A stretch of 64,000 nt of DNA. Origin: Affinundibacterium fentianense. GTDB taxonomy: Bacteria > Pseudomonadota > Gammaproteobacteria > Burkholderiales > Burkholderiaceae_D. Positions 1 through 8,925 of this stretch are shown here, piece by piece (position 1 is the stretch's first letter; each line of letters begins with the position of its first letter). The DNA lies in NCBI RefSeq assembly GCF_018139545.1, contig NZ_JAGSPJ010000001.1:798664-862663 (forward strand), read 5' to 3'. Made by a program: the position numbers and the translations under genes. The notes beneath the pieces were generated by a model, which worked only from the letters and a program-made list of their open reading frames with translations, did not search any database and had not been told where the DNA came from.

Positions 1-61
1 TCAATTTTTTGAAAAAATCAGCGCAAGAAAATCATCACGGAACATCCCCGTTCGCAATACT

Positions 62-238
62 TCACTTATCTTGGCCGGTATCCGGGCTGACAAACCTCAC
101 CATTTTACCTTCCCATGCAGCAAGCACAGTGGTTTTGAAGAATGGCTGACCTAGAGAGTCTCTAGTCGTTTGTACACCGTTGCGGGGGCAGCACACGTAT
201 GTTAAATCACATCGTGTTTCCCGTTTAACCGCCAGCAT
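62..238 (-). CDS. Possible small hypothetical protein (58 aa)
   Basis: I do not recognise this product. The frame is open from an ATG at 238 (or a TTG at 259) to a TGA at 62 and encodes a small protein with a Cys-Cys pair (YVCCPRNG) in its first third and a polar C-terminus. There is no convincing ribosome binding site and no operon partner. The rest of the first 338 bases holds nothing else that I can support. It could equally be a chance frame. Confidence 0.25.
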   Translation of the reverse strand: MLAVKRETRCDLTYVCCPRNGVQTTRDSLGQPFFKTTVLAAWEGKMVRFVSPDTGQDK

Positions 239-338
239 GATTATGCCAGCGAGCACCAAAACGCCGTCATTTTAACGTTTATCGGAGCGCGGGACAAGTT
301 GTTCAATAAAAACTAGCGTTTTAGCTTGGCGGTGAATA

Positions 339-698
339 TTAGCGCCGATGATTTTCCTGTTTATTAGCCAGCGATACCCATGCGTTCAAAAGATCTTTGT
401 GGAGTTCAGTTAATTCAATAAACCTGACCCCGACACGAAAATAGTCTCCACTTAATACCGAATGCAGAACCACAACTTTACAAGGCACTTTGTGCGGTGC
501 CTGCCGCATATGGTCAATATTCGGCACTTCGAGCATCATTTGAAATTCGGCATTCAGCGGCAACGCTTGCGCACTTAATATCAGCACTCCTGACTCGGAC
601 ACATTGATCACGCGTATCGGGACTATTTGACTCCCGCCCATTTTCATCAGGCCGCGCCATGTGACATTTATTCTAGGGCTTTTACGCAGTTCAATCAT
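339..698 (-). CDS. PilZ domain protein, putative c-di-GMP receptor
   Basis: A 119-residue stand-alone PilZ domain. The two c-di-GMP binding motifs are visible: an RxxxR box at residues 5-9 (RKSPR) and the D/NxSxxG box at 32-37 (NVSESG). In the family these bind a c-di-GMP dimer and pass the signal on to motility, polysaccharide or secretion machinery. The protein is cytosolic, with no signal peptide or membrane span. It stands alone, with a 180-base gap to the ABC permease gene upstream, so its partner cannot be read from context. A diguanylate cyclase lies at 42,651-44,261 of this window, but no direct link is implied. Ligand binding is inferred from the motifs only. Confidence 0.88.
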   Translation of the reverse strand: MIELRKSPRINVTWRGLMKMGGSQIVPIRVINVSESGVLILSAQALPLNAEFQMMLEVPNIDHMRQAPHKVPCKVVVLHSVLSGDYFRVGVRFIELTELHKDLLNAWVSLANKQENHRR

Positions 699-879
699 GG
701 AATACTAAAGAAAGGAGTTCGACAAAACAGGACACAAAATACGATCGCATACTTGATATCAATCAATATTTTACGCTAATTTTGCCAATAGTCGCGTGAA
801 CCCGTGCCAGCACAGAATTCGATTCTGTCAAACTCCTTCATATCGAGTCGTCTCAAAATAGCCAACTCGCAAATAAACC

Positions 880-2544
880 CTATCTTGCACGCCAATGTGT
901 GTAGACATAACCCACCAATAATACAATCAAGCCGATAACAAATTGAAGTTGTGCGTTGAGGTAGGTTGCCACGCCATTAAAGCCAAAAGTATCCATCAGC
1001 CCAAGCTTCGACGTTTGCGACACAATATACAAACCAAACAAATACAAAGACAAGAATGTCTTGGAAGTCAACGACAACTTCCCGAGTAGGCTCGCGCATG
1101 CTGAGTAACAGGCTATTCCCGACAGTAAGGTCAAGGCCAAATGCGGTGAGGTGAAACACAGTCGCCCCACAATGATGCCGACAAAAATCAAACCCAAACA
1201 CCCTGCGCTTGCTACATGACGTAAGAATTGACGGGATGCACCTCCTGGTGTCGACGCCGTCATACTCTCTATCGCTGACTGAAAATCCCGCGTACTGATA
1301 TCGCTGACAACAATCCCCCAACACAGCACTGCGAAGACCGTCAATCCGCTCAGCGAACTGATCGGTAAAAAAATAGACATTAAATTGACAACCAGAACAA
1401 GCAAAATAACAAACGGTGCTTGTACAAAACCGAGCGCGACATCGGCTAATACTTGTCCCATAAACCCGCGAGACCTCGCAGCAAAGACAAATAAAGGATG
1501 CACATATTTTGCCAATGGCTTGGTCCATTGATTCATGACCTCAAGTGGTGTACGGCGTCGACTAGCTTGTGAAGGTTTAATTTTGTCGACTGAAAATCGA
1601 TGAAAAAAAACAAATGCCGGCAGCATGAGACTGAACGCTGTCAATGCTGAGCAAATCCGGATTAACACAAACTTTCCATTCCATAGATAGTTGGGTAAAG
1701 TGATCGCCGCTAATTTAGGATCAAATGAACTCGCACCAATCGAGATGTGATCGACCAACATATGCATTTTGAAAATCAAAACCGTCGTCACAAGGCCGCT
1801 AAAATCGACGAGTAGCCAAGACGAAATGGCTCCTGCAGCTAATGACTCAATTTTCGACAAGATCGAAATTTGCGCCATCCACATAAAGAAATAAAGAATG
1901 TCACCTAATTTCCCCAATAGAAACGGCACGCTATCAAATAATATCGCTGCACTGACAGAAAATACGATCATGGGCCCCATGATCAATAAATACGTCTGCA
2001 AATAGATCTGGATTTGTATCGGCCCATCGCCACGCAACAATTGCAAAAGCATGATCGAAATCATCGCAGTCAAAATTAGCGCAACCATATAACAGATACC
2101 ACCGAGCCAACGACTAAAAAGAAACGCAACATTGCTCACTGGCGTCGCAGCGATTACTGCGCCTATGCCGCTACGCACATCCTCTGCTACTCGCCCCCTG
2201 ACAAGATAAAAACCAATCAAGGCCATCAAGAAACAGAGCAAACTCGCACTCCCCATAGCGAGTGCAGAGCTCGTGTAGAGCACGCGTGCATTTTGTACTG
2301 ATAGTAGACTCATGCCAGATTGCGGATCGACGATCATGGCCCAACTCAGTACAACCATGAGCATCACGGCAATCAAACTGCTCAAGCGACGCATACGCAA
2401 ACGAACTTCGTTAAAACTCAATACGCCGATAAGATGAAAATAATTTGCCCAAGCATACGCGGACACTTTGTATGAGGCATTGCCCCCGACGATTGTTTGT
2501 CCAGACGGTACCGGTGTATTCAGCGAAGGTGCATTTCGCATCAT
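880..2544 (-). CDS. ABC-2 type transporter permease
   Basis: A 554-residue membrane protein with about 12 hydrophobic segments in two groups, after a roughly 50-residue cytoplasmic N-terminus. It is probably the membrane channel of an ABC exporter (ABC-2 superfamily). Its ATG overlaps the TGA of the upstream ATPase gene by four bases (2541-2544), and a GAGGTGG ribosome site lies inside the ATPase gene's end, so the two are translationally coupled. The doubled length compared with usual ABC-2 permeases (about 250 residues) suggests two fused halves in one chain, as in GldF/GldG-like or Nod-type exporters. The substrate is unknown. No periplasmic or outer-membrane partner is adjacent. Confidence 0.8.
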   Translation of the reverse strand: MMRNAPSLNTPVPSGQTIVGGNASYKVSAYAWANYFHLIGVLSFNEVRLRMRRLSSLIAVMLMVVLSWAMIVDPQSGMSLLSVQNARVLYTSSALAMGSASLLCFLMALIGFYLVRGRVAEDVRSGIGAVIAATPVSNVAFLFSRWLGGICYMVALILTAMISIMLLQLLRGDGPIQIQIYLQTYLLIMGPMIVFSVSAAILFDSVPFLLGKLGDILYFFMWMAQISILSKIESLAAGAISSWLLVDFSGLVTTVLIFKMHMLVDHISIGASSFDPKLAAITLPNYLWNGKFVLIRICSALTAFSLMLPAFVFFHRFSVDKIKPSQASRRRTPLEVMNQWTKPLAKYVHPLFVFAARSRGFMGQVLADVALGFVQAPFVILLVLVVNLMSIFLPISSLSGLTVFAVLCWGIVVSDISTRDFQSAIESMTASTPGGASRQFLRHVASAGCLGLIFVGIIVGRLCFTSPHLALTLLSGIACYSACASLLGKLSLTSKTFLSLYLFGLYIVSQTSKLGLMDTFGFNGVATYLNAQLQFVIGLIVLLVGYVYTHWRAR

Positions 2545-3407
2545 GCCACCTCTTGGACTGAATAGCGTTGTGCCATCAAAGCATCTTCTAATGACGGAGT
2601 AAGCATCTGTGCATCCGGATAAGGTTGTTCTGAATGAGCAATTCTCACAACGAAGGCTTCACCTTGGCGTTGCGCATGTAAAACTTGCTTATGCTTTCTC
2701 GCTAACTCTAACTCAAGGGCGCTTAATTTCGTTACCCAGATTTTCCCGTGAGCAGAACGAATCACTGCCTCAGGCGTATCAAAGCCGATCAATTTTCCTG
2801 CACGCATAATAGCAAGTTCCGTCGCGACGCTTTCCACATCAGAAACAATATGGGTCGACATCAAAACCAGTTTACTTCCACCAACCTCTCCCAATAAATT
2901 TCGAAACCGCAAACGTTCTTCTGGATCTAAGCCCGCAGTTGGTTCATCGACGATCAAAATATCTGGATCATTCAGCAGTGCTTGCGCGATACCCAAACGC
3001 CGTCGCATTCCTCCCGAGAATCCTGCGGCGGAACGTTGCGCATGCTCAGTCAAATTAACCAAATCGAGAAGATAACGAATTCGACTCGGATCACGTACTC
3101 CTTTTAGCGCAGCAAAATACTGCATAAATTCCAAAGCGCTCAAGTTGGGATAAACACCAAAATCTTGTGGGAGATATCCTAATCGCGTCCGTATCGCATC
3201 GGGCGATTTCAAAATATCGACGCCTTGAAAAAAAATCTCTCCACTGCTTGGGCGACTCAGAGTCGCGATCATTTGCATCAAAGTCGTCTTACCTGCACCG
3301 TTGTGGCCAATGAGTCCCACAACTCCTTGCTTTAAATGCAGGCTAACATCGTTGACTGCGACGACATTTTGTCCGAATTTTTTTACGACATGGCGGATCT
3401 CTAACAT
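2541..3407 (-). CDS. ABC transporter ATP-binding protein
   Basis: A cytosolic ATPase of the ABC-2 exporter class that powers the permease encoded by the overlapping downstream gene. Visible motifs are Walker A GHNGAGKT (near residue 37), a Q-loop in LGYLPQDFG, the signature FSGGMRRR, Walker B ILIVDEPTAGLDP, and the switch His in STHIVSD. A C-terminal extension of about 70 residues after the nucleotide-binding domain resembles the accessory tail of CcmA/NatA-like ATPases. The frame continues upstream to 3497, but the family begins at MLEIRHV and a GGGAGAAGAG ribosome site stands just before this ATG, so I place the start at 3407 (288 residues). The substrate is unknown. Confidence 0.88.
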   Translation of the reverse strand: MLEIRHVVKKFGQNVVAVNDVSLHLKQGVVGLIGHNGAGKTTLMQMIATLSRPSSGEIFFQGVDILKSPDAIRTRLGYLPQDFGVYPNLSALEFMQYFAALKGVRDPSRIRYLLDLVNLTEHAQRSAAGFSGGMRRRLGIAQALLNDPDILIVDEPTAGLDPEERLRFRNLLGEVGGSKLVLMSTHIVSDVESVATELAIMRAGKLIGFDTPEAVIRSAHGKIWVTKLSALELELARKHKQVLHAQRQGEAFVVRIAHSEQPYPDAQMLTPSLEDALMAQRYSVQEVA

Positions 3408-3939
3408 CTCTCTTCTCCCGAGAAGCACTGACAAATTAGTTTGAAAGGTTTTGAGCGCGTTGAATTTGCGATCTGATGGGGAGTAGAATAAGAGCAACGG
3501 TGAATCAAGTCGTGCGATTTGAGATAAACCGCAGAAATGATAGCTCAGGCAGCAAAAAAAGCGACATCAAAAAAAATGAGATGAGCTCAGATTGAGATTC
3601 AACATGAGAAGTTTCATCCAAATTGTCGCTGATGGCATCCAGGCCAAGTGATCACAACATCAAAACAATCATGGGCAGGCGTCGAGGCAATATGCGTTCT
3701 AGTGGCTACGCCCTAGCGGTCGGTGCGAGTATAGACCCAAACTCGGTCGCATCAATCCTGAAGAATTGAATGGGATATCGCACCCAAATCGTGCGCAGGG
3801 ACAGGAATTCAATGCTTTGCTATCTATTTTTTCTGCATAGACTACTTACATACAACATTTCAACGAGGAAATAACGCGAGATCGAGACATCCTTGAATGG
3901 ATATGTTTGAATCTTAGAAATTCGTTTTTCTCGACTCCT
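3408..3939. other. Intergenic region between divergent ABC operon and sensor kinase
   Basis: About 530 bases without a recognised gene. The two flanking genes diverge, so it must carry both promoters, but I could not fix -35/-10 boxes with confidence. Short plus-strand frames occur at 3671-3769 (32 codons, beginning MGRRRGN) and 3770-3874 (34 codons). They show no recognisable family and no strong ribosome site. A copy of the sequence CGGTCGCATCA sits at 3744-3754 and recurs in another gap at 37,721. Confidence 0.5.
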
Positions 3940-6306
3940 ATGAACTTTCCCTCACCTCGCCTTCTGGAACATGAGTCTCCAATTCGTCGTGCCTTGGCGC
4001 GCATCTTGCCAATCATTGTCTTCCTCGGGACAGGACTAGCAACCGAATTGATTTTATTTGAGGAGCAAAGTCGCCAAGACAGTGTCAACAAACAAAATAC
4101 CCTCAGCCATGCTGGTGAAATTCGCGCACTCATTGAATCAGAACTCAATGCAAATATTCATTTGGCCTCGGGACTTGTCTCCTATATCAAAACACATCAC
4201 GGCATTTACCAAACAAGTGATATCGAGCCGTGGCTCAATGAGTTACGTGGTCAACAGCAAAGTATACGCAATATTACTTTGGCACCCGGCAACAAAATCC
4301 AAACCGTCATTCCGCGCGATGGCAATGAGAGTGCGATCGGACTTTACTACCCAGATAACTTGCAGCAATGGCCAGCAATTGAAAAAATCATGCTGCAAAA
4401 AAAGCCCGTTTTGGTGGGGCCATTCGAGCTTAAACAAGGTGGCACGGGGATGGCTTATCGTGTCCCAATATATTTGCAAAATGGCGCATATTGGGGAATG
4501 CTGAGTACCGTCCTCAATGCGGATCTTGTTTTTGCAAATGCAAACAAGCGTGCACGCGAGCTTGATCTTAGCTATGCCATCGTTGATCTTGAGTTACCTG
4601 CAAATAGCCTTCCCATCTATGGTTCATGGAAAAACGCCAAGCAAGCAATCGAAAGATTAAATATCGACATTTCCGGTAGAAAAATCGAGCTACAGGTTGC
4701 GCATGATTCCACGCCCACACTAGATCCACAAATCATGACCCAACGGTTTGCGGGATGGGGCGTAGCGCTTTTACTTGGTTTCTTGATTGCGCGTACTTTT
4801 CATTCATACCGCATTCAGACTCGCTCTTATCTAGCTTTAAAGGAAAGCCAAGAACGATTTATGCGGATGTTCAATACGGCGCCACAAGGCATGGCGCTGG
4901 TTGATGAGGATGGGACTTGGCTGAGTGTGAATCCTATGCTTTGCAGCATTCTTGGCTACTCAGAATCCGAGCTGAGACAACTTCCGCTAGCACGTCTCTC
5001 GACCCAGCTCACCATTGATTCATTACAATCGAAATGGAAAGGAAAACATCAGACCAACCTGCAGTTCGAGCTTCATCTCGCCCATCGAGATGGGAGTGCC
5101 GTCACTTGTATAGTCAGCCTTGCCTTAATCGATCATGACAAACTCGAGAAGGCCTATTGGATTTTTCAAGTCATCGACATCAGCCGCAGCATCTCCGCAG
5201 AGAATTTAGTGCAGGACAAAGCGCAATACACACAGACTATTCTGGACAATCTAGAAGAAGCGATTCTCAGCGCAGATCTACAAGGCAAAGTTCTACGCTG
5301 CAACCCCGCTGCGATGGGCATTTGGAAGCAATCTGAAGCGGCACTGCTATCGACAACTATTTTTGCGCTCCTTGATAACAAGGATAGCAATGATGGCCTC
5401 GACTGGCGTGAAGATCTGGAGGCTTTTATTGGCTCGATCAATGAACAAATACGCCATCAAAAAAAGGTCGAGTCACGTTATTTTAAACGTGAAGGTAAAG
5501 TCATTGATCTCAACGAGAATATCATTCATATTGAATATAGCATTTCTGCAATTCAGCAAATCGAAGGCGTTGAACTCATCCTTGTTGTGCGCGATGTGAG
5601 TGAACGTAAACGCTTACAAATGATGCAGAGCGAGTTCGTTTCTATGGTTAGCCACGAACTGCGAACTCCTTTGACTTCGATCATCGGCTCACTGAAACTC
5701 ATTGAAGGCGGAATATTCGGTCAACTTCCTGAGTCGCTCGCCCGAATGATTCATATCGCGCTTCAAAATGGCCAACAGCTCGCGCTAATTATCAATGACA
5801 TTCTTGACATGGATAAATTGGCCGCAGGGAAAATGGATTTCCATTTGCAAGCAATGAGCCTAAACGATCTCATTCGAGAGTGTCTAGAGAATAACCAAAG
5901 CTATGCTCGACAATACCGAGTGCAGTTTGATTTCGTACCGGCTGAGGAGGATATTCTCGTTCGAGGTGATAGCATGCGCTTACAGCAAGTCATGTCGAAT
6001 CTTCTATCCAATGCCGCAAAATTCTCAAAGTTGGACGATACGATTGATATCACCTTACGCAAAAATCAGGAGCACGCAACCGTGATCGTGCGTGACTATG
6101 GCGACGGCGTACCAGAATCACACCGCAAAAAATTATTTAAAAAGTTTTCTCAAGCAGACAGTAGCAGCACGCGTCAAAAAGGTGGAACGGGTTTAGGTTT
6201 AGCGATCTGCAAAGAATTAATGGAAGGGATGCATGGGTCGATTGGTTTCGAAGCCAGCGTCTCGCCTGGCGCTTGCTTTTACATCACGATACCGATCCAA
6301 AAATAA
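3940..6306 (+). CDS. CHASE-PAS-PAS hybrid-less sensor histidine kinase
   Basis: A membrane sensor kinase of about 788 residues. Order of parts: a membrane span near residues 20-40; a periplasmic CHASE domain (about 55-240, with the typical IRNITLAPGN and GPFELKQGG stretches); a second span near 265-285; two PAS domains (about 305-420 and 430-555); a HisKA domain with H-box MVSHELRTPL (His near 572); and a HATPase domain with N-box NLLSNAAKF, G1 DYGDGVP and G2 GGTGLGLAI. It autophosphorylates and passes phosphate to a response regulator. None is adjacent, so it is an orphan here. The frame also allows a TTG at 3907, but ATG 3940 is the more usual choice; neither has a good ribosome site. A terminator follows directly. 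Confidence 0.88.
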   Translation: MNFPSPRLLEHESPIRRALARILPIIVFLGTGLATELILFEEQSRQDSVNKQNTLSHAGEIRALIESELNANIHLASGLVSYIKTHHGIYQTSDIEPWLNELRGQQQSIRNITLAPGNKIQTVIPRDGNESAIGLYYPDNLQQWPAIEKIMLQKKPVLVGPFELKQGGTGMAYRVPIYLQNGAYWGMLSTVLNADLVFANANKRARELDLSYAIVDLELPANSLPIYGSWKNAKQAIERLNIDISGRKIELQVAHDSTPTLDPQIMTQRFAGWGVALLLGFLIARTFHSYRIQTRSYLALKESQERFMRMFNTAPQGMALVDEDGTWLSVNPMLCSILGYSESELRQLPLARLSTQLTIDSLQSKWKGKHQTNLQFELHLAHRDGSAVTCIVSLALIDHDKLEKAYWIFQVIDISRSISAENLVQDKAQYTQTILDNLEEAILSADLQGKVLRCNPAAMGIWKQSEAALLSTTIFALLDNKDSNDGLDWREDLEAFIGSINEQIRHQKKVESRYFKREGKVIDLNENIIHIEYSISAIQQIEGVELILVVRDVSERKRLQMMQSEFVSMVSHELRTPLTSIIGSLKLIEGGIFGQLPESLARMIHIALQNGQQLALIINDILDMDKLAAGKMDFHLQAMSLNDLIRECLENNQSYARQYRVQFDFVPAEEDILVRGDSMRLQQVMSNLLSNAAKFSKLDDTIDITLRKNQEHATVIVRDYGDGVPESHRKKLFKKFSQADSSSTRQKGGTGLGLAICKELMEGMHGSIGFEASVSPGACFYITIPIQK

Positions 6307-6350
6307 AGTTTTTGTGACCCATTGCCATGACATGAGCATGGGCGGGAACA

Positions 6351-6382
6351 AAAAAAAAGCGGTTCACCTGACCGCTTTTTTT
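6351..6382. terminator. Bidirectional rho-independent terminator
   Basis: Stem GCGGT/ACCGC around a TCACCTG loop, flanked by a run of A on the left and a run of T on the right. It works on both strands and separates the convergent sensor kinase gene and thrC. Confidence 0.85.
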
Positions 6383-6396
6383 AGATTGCAATCGAC

Positions 6397-7869
6397 CTAA
6401 AGATTCGTCTGCTTTGCGATCCAAGCTTTGATCGTATCAACGTCGGGGGCCATGACTTCGAATCGTTGCGGCAATGTTTCGATATTTTCAAAGCCCACAG
6501 GACGCTCAGCATCACGGCCTAAGGCTTCGCGAATCGTTTCATTAAACTTTGCCGGCAAAGCCGTTTCCAACACTAGCATGGGAATATTTTCCTGCAAATG
6601 TTCGAGCGCAACCTTGATGCCATCTGCAGTGTGGGTATCAATTGTAATACCGTAATCTCTTTGCACATCTTGTATCGTTTTTAAGCGATCGATATGGACT
6701 GATTTTCCGGATACAAATCCAAATTGAGCGATCTTCTTGAACTCATCACCATCGCTGCCAGGCCCACCAGACAGATCAAATCCACCCGATGTTTCTACCT
6801 TTTGGAACAATGCCTTAACGCGTTGCGTATCACCATCCAACAAATCAAAAATAAAGCGTTCGAAGTTTGATGCCTTGGAAATATCCATGGATGGACTGGT
6901 CGTGTGGTAGGTTTCTGCTGATTTTCTTACACGATAAATTCCAGTACGGAAGAATTCATCCAACACATCATTCTCATTCGTTGCAACGACTAATTGGGCA
7001 ATCGGCAAACCCATCATACGTGCGATATGCCCCGCACAAATATTGCCAAAATTTCCGGACGGAACTGTGAACGAAACACGTTGATCATTGTTGGTCGTAG
7101 CAGACAAATAACCACGGAAATAATAAACAACCTGTGCAACCACACGTGCCCAATTGATCGAATTCACAGTACCAATTTTGTGTCTATTTTTGAATTCAAG
7201 ATCGTTAGAAACGGCTTTCACCATATCTTGGCAATCATCAAACACGCCGGTCACGGCAATATTGAAAATATTTTGGTCTTGCAAACTAAACATTTGTGCG
7301 GTTTGAAATGCACTCATTTTTTGATGGGGCGAAAGCATAAACACGCGAATACCCTGCTTTCCACGCATCGCATATTCCGCGGCGCTTCCTGTATCGCCAG
7401 AAGTCGCACCAAAAATATTCAGTTCAGCGTGTGTTTTCGCCAAAGCGTACTCAAACAGATTGCCCAGTAATTGCATGGCCATATCTTTGAAAGCCAACGT
7501 CGGGCCATTGGATAAAGCTTGGATGATCATTTTCTTGCCATCGCGTTCGAACAAAACACGAAGCGGTGTAATTGCTTCCGAAGCTTCATCTGGTCTGGCA
7601 TTTTTATAAACTTCGGCAGTATAAGTTTTGCTCGTGATCGTTCGCAAATCTGACTCAGGAATATCGGTCGCAAATTTTCGTAGAACTTCAAAGGCCAGTT
7701 CCGCATAACTCAACGTACGCCAACGATCCAATTCTGCCAAACTCACTTGAGGGTATTGTTTAGGCAAAAATAAGCCTCCATCTGGAGCCAAGCCGCCTAA
7801 AAGGATTTCAGAAAATTGAACAGACGAGTCAGAGGATGCCGCGTAGCCGCGCGTTGAAAGGTAATGCAT
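6397..7869 (-). CDS. thrC: Threonine synthase
   Basis: Converts O-phospho-L-homoserine to L-threonine with PLP, the last step of threonine synthesis in the cytosol. The N-terminus MHYLSTRG and the PLP lysine in LAFKDMAMQ are family hallmarks, as are the phosphate-binding SGNFGN stretch and GATSGDTGSAA. At 490 residues it belongs to the long threonine synthase type found in many beta- and gammaproteobacteria and fungi. The frame runs ten codons further upstream, but MHYLSTRG is the conserved start. In related bacteria it usually follows hom (homoserine dehydrogenase). Here no hom lies upstream; instead the next cluster degrades threonine. A bidirectional terminator lies downstream. Confidence 0.96.
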   Translation of the reverse strand: MHYLSTRGYAASSDSSVQFSEILLGGLAPDGGLFLPKQYPQVSLAELDRWRTLSYAELAFEVLRKFATDIPESDLRTITSKTYTAEVYKNARPDEASEAITPLRVLFERDGKKMIIQALSNGPTLAFKDMAMQLLGNLFEYALAKTHAELNIFGATSGDTGSAAEYAMRGKQGIRVFMLSPHQKMSAFQTAQMFSLQDQNIFNIAVTGVFDDCQDMVKAVSNDLEFKNRHKIGTVNSINWARVVAQVVYYFRGYLSATTNNDQRVSFTVPSGNFGNICAGHIARMMGLPIAQLVVATNENDVLDEFFRTGIYRVRKSAETYHTTSPSMDISKASNFERFIFDLLDGDTQRVKALFQKVETSGGFDLSGGPGSDGDEFKKIAQFGFVSGKSVHIDRLKTIQDVQRDYGITIDTHTADGIKVALEHLQENIPMLVLETALPAKFNETIREALGRDAERPVGFENIETLPQRFEVMAPDVDTIKAWIAKQTNL

Positions 7870-8137
7870 AATTAAATTGGGAAAGATAAAAATAAGCAAA
7901 GAAGGGATTTCGCTTAATTATATCTTGCAACGCAGCAGAAAGCTTGTCCAACTATGAATTTCAGAGCAAGATCGAGCAAATTTTCGATGGAAATAACGCG
8001 AATATACCAAAACCACCGTAATTTTGAAATTTTTTCAAACATGTCGGCAGAACAACCGCAGGAAAATTTTCAATTTTCATCTCCATATTTTCTTCTCAGG
8101 CGGTACGCCTGCCGCCGCATCGCGAGCCTTGCTGACA

Positions 8138-8734
8138 CTACCGATGCGTCACCACCATCAACGCCTTTGCTTCTGTTTTACCCAAATTGCGAATAGCGTG
8201 AGGGCGATCGGCCTCGTATCTTGCAGTTCCGCCTAGTTTCATTTTTTTCTTGCTTCCATCCACTTCAACTTCGATACTGCCGGCAAGCACGGTTAAATGT
8301 TCGGATGTTCCTGGATCATGCGGATTTGACACCAAAGCGCCGCCCGGCGCTAGGCTGAGTTCATACCATTCAAACCGCCCAGCCAGCTCCATCGGGCCTA
8401 AGATGCGCAGCACGTAGCCAGAGTGCTCCCCTGGCAGAGTCGGCGTTTCGTGGGGTTCTAGAACACGAATCAGATCCAACTTAGGTGTTCCTGCTGTGAG
8501 CAGCTCAGCCATGCCTATTCCCAAGGCATTTGCCAAACGCCAAGCGACTGCAATCGTTGGGTTAGCCTTTTCTCTCTCGATCTGCGACAACATCGACTTT
8601 GAGACTCCCGCAGTGCGGGATAAGTCTTCCAAAGTTAACCCTCTTTCCAACCGTAAACGTTGCAAGCTGGCCCCCACTTCGGGTGGCGCTGCTGGCGTTA
8701 TCAAATTTGTCTTTATTGCAATTACTTTTTTCAT
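8138..8734 (-). CDS. XRE-family HTH regulator with cupin domain
   Basis: A 198-residue cytosolic transcription regulator. An XRE/HipB-type helix-turn-helix occupies about residues 20-75 (GASLQRLRLERGLTLEDL, then SKSMLSQIEREKANPT), and a cupin-2 fold about 115-190 (GTSEHLTVLAGSIEVEVDG). In this family the cupin binds a small ligand and tunes DNA binding. The gene diverges from kbl-tdh-sdaA across a gap rich in palindromes (8777-8818), so it most likely controls that threonine/serine catabolic operon and itself. That role is inferred from context. An ATG at 8734 was chosen over a TTG five codons upstream. The effector may be threonine, glycine or serine, but nothing in the sequence shows which. 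Confidence 0.9.
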   Translation of the reverse strand: MKKVIAIKTNLITPAAPPEVGASLQRLRLERGLTLEDLSRTAGVSKSMLSQIEREKANPTIAVAWRLANALGIGMAELLTAGTPKLDLIRVLEPHETPTLPGEHSGYVLRILGPMELAGRFEWYELSLAPGGALVSNPHDPGTSEHLTVLAGSIEVEVDGSKKKMKLGGTARYEADRPHAIRNLGKTEAKALMVVTHR

Positions 8735-8776
8735 AGTTTCACTTGCCAAATCAAATAAGCATCGATAATATTCGTT

Positions 8777-8818
8777 ATATTGAATTTTAGTTCAATATAT
8801 TGAATATCAAAATATTGA
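8777..8818. promoter_or_regulatory. Palindromic operator candidate, regulator/kbl gap
   Basis: ATATTGAA at 8777-8784 and TTCAATAT at 8791-8798 form an 8-base inverted repeat with a 6-base spacer. The right arm is also part of a perfect 14-base palindrome, TTCAATATATTGAA (8791-8804). Further TTGAA/AATATTGA half-sites follow to about 8825. Stacked, overlapping palindromes in a divergent regulator-operon gap are the usual layout of an autoregulatory operator, probably bound by the XRE-cupin protein. No footprint evidence exists here. Confidence 0.6.
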
Positions 8819-8925
8819 TTGAATTTTTTAAAACATCGCTTTACCCTTCATTATTCGATCATAACAGAACCCCAAAGATAAACCGTCACAGTAACCACAA
8901 ATACTCTGTACTAGGAGACTAACTC

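Noticed and set aside
977-1528. Long open frame of 183 codons on the minus strand inside the ABC permease gene
   Set aside because: It is an alternative frame of a convincing membrane protein gene and its translation is Cys-rich and without family features.
8099-8116. GC-rich hairpin GGCGG/CCGCC downstream of the XRE-cupin gene, considered as its terminator
   Set aside because: Short stem, competing alternative pairing (AGGCG/CGCCT) and no T-run on the minus strand.
7954-8236. Two plus-strand frames (80 and 70 codons) between thrC and the XRE-cupin gene
   Set aside because: They run into the antisense of the regulator gene and show no protein-like pattern.
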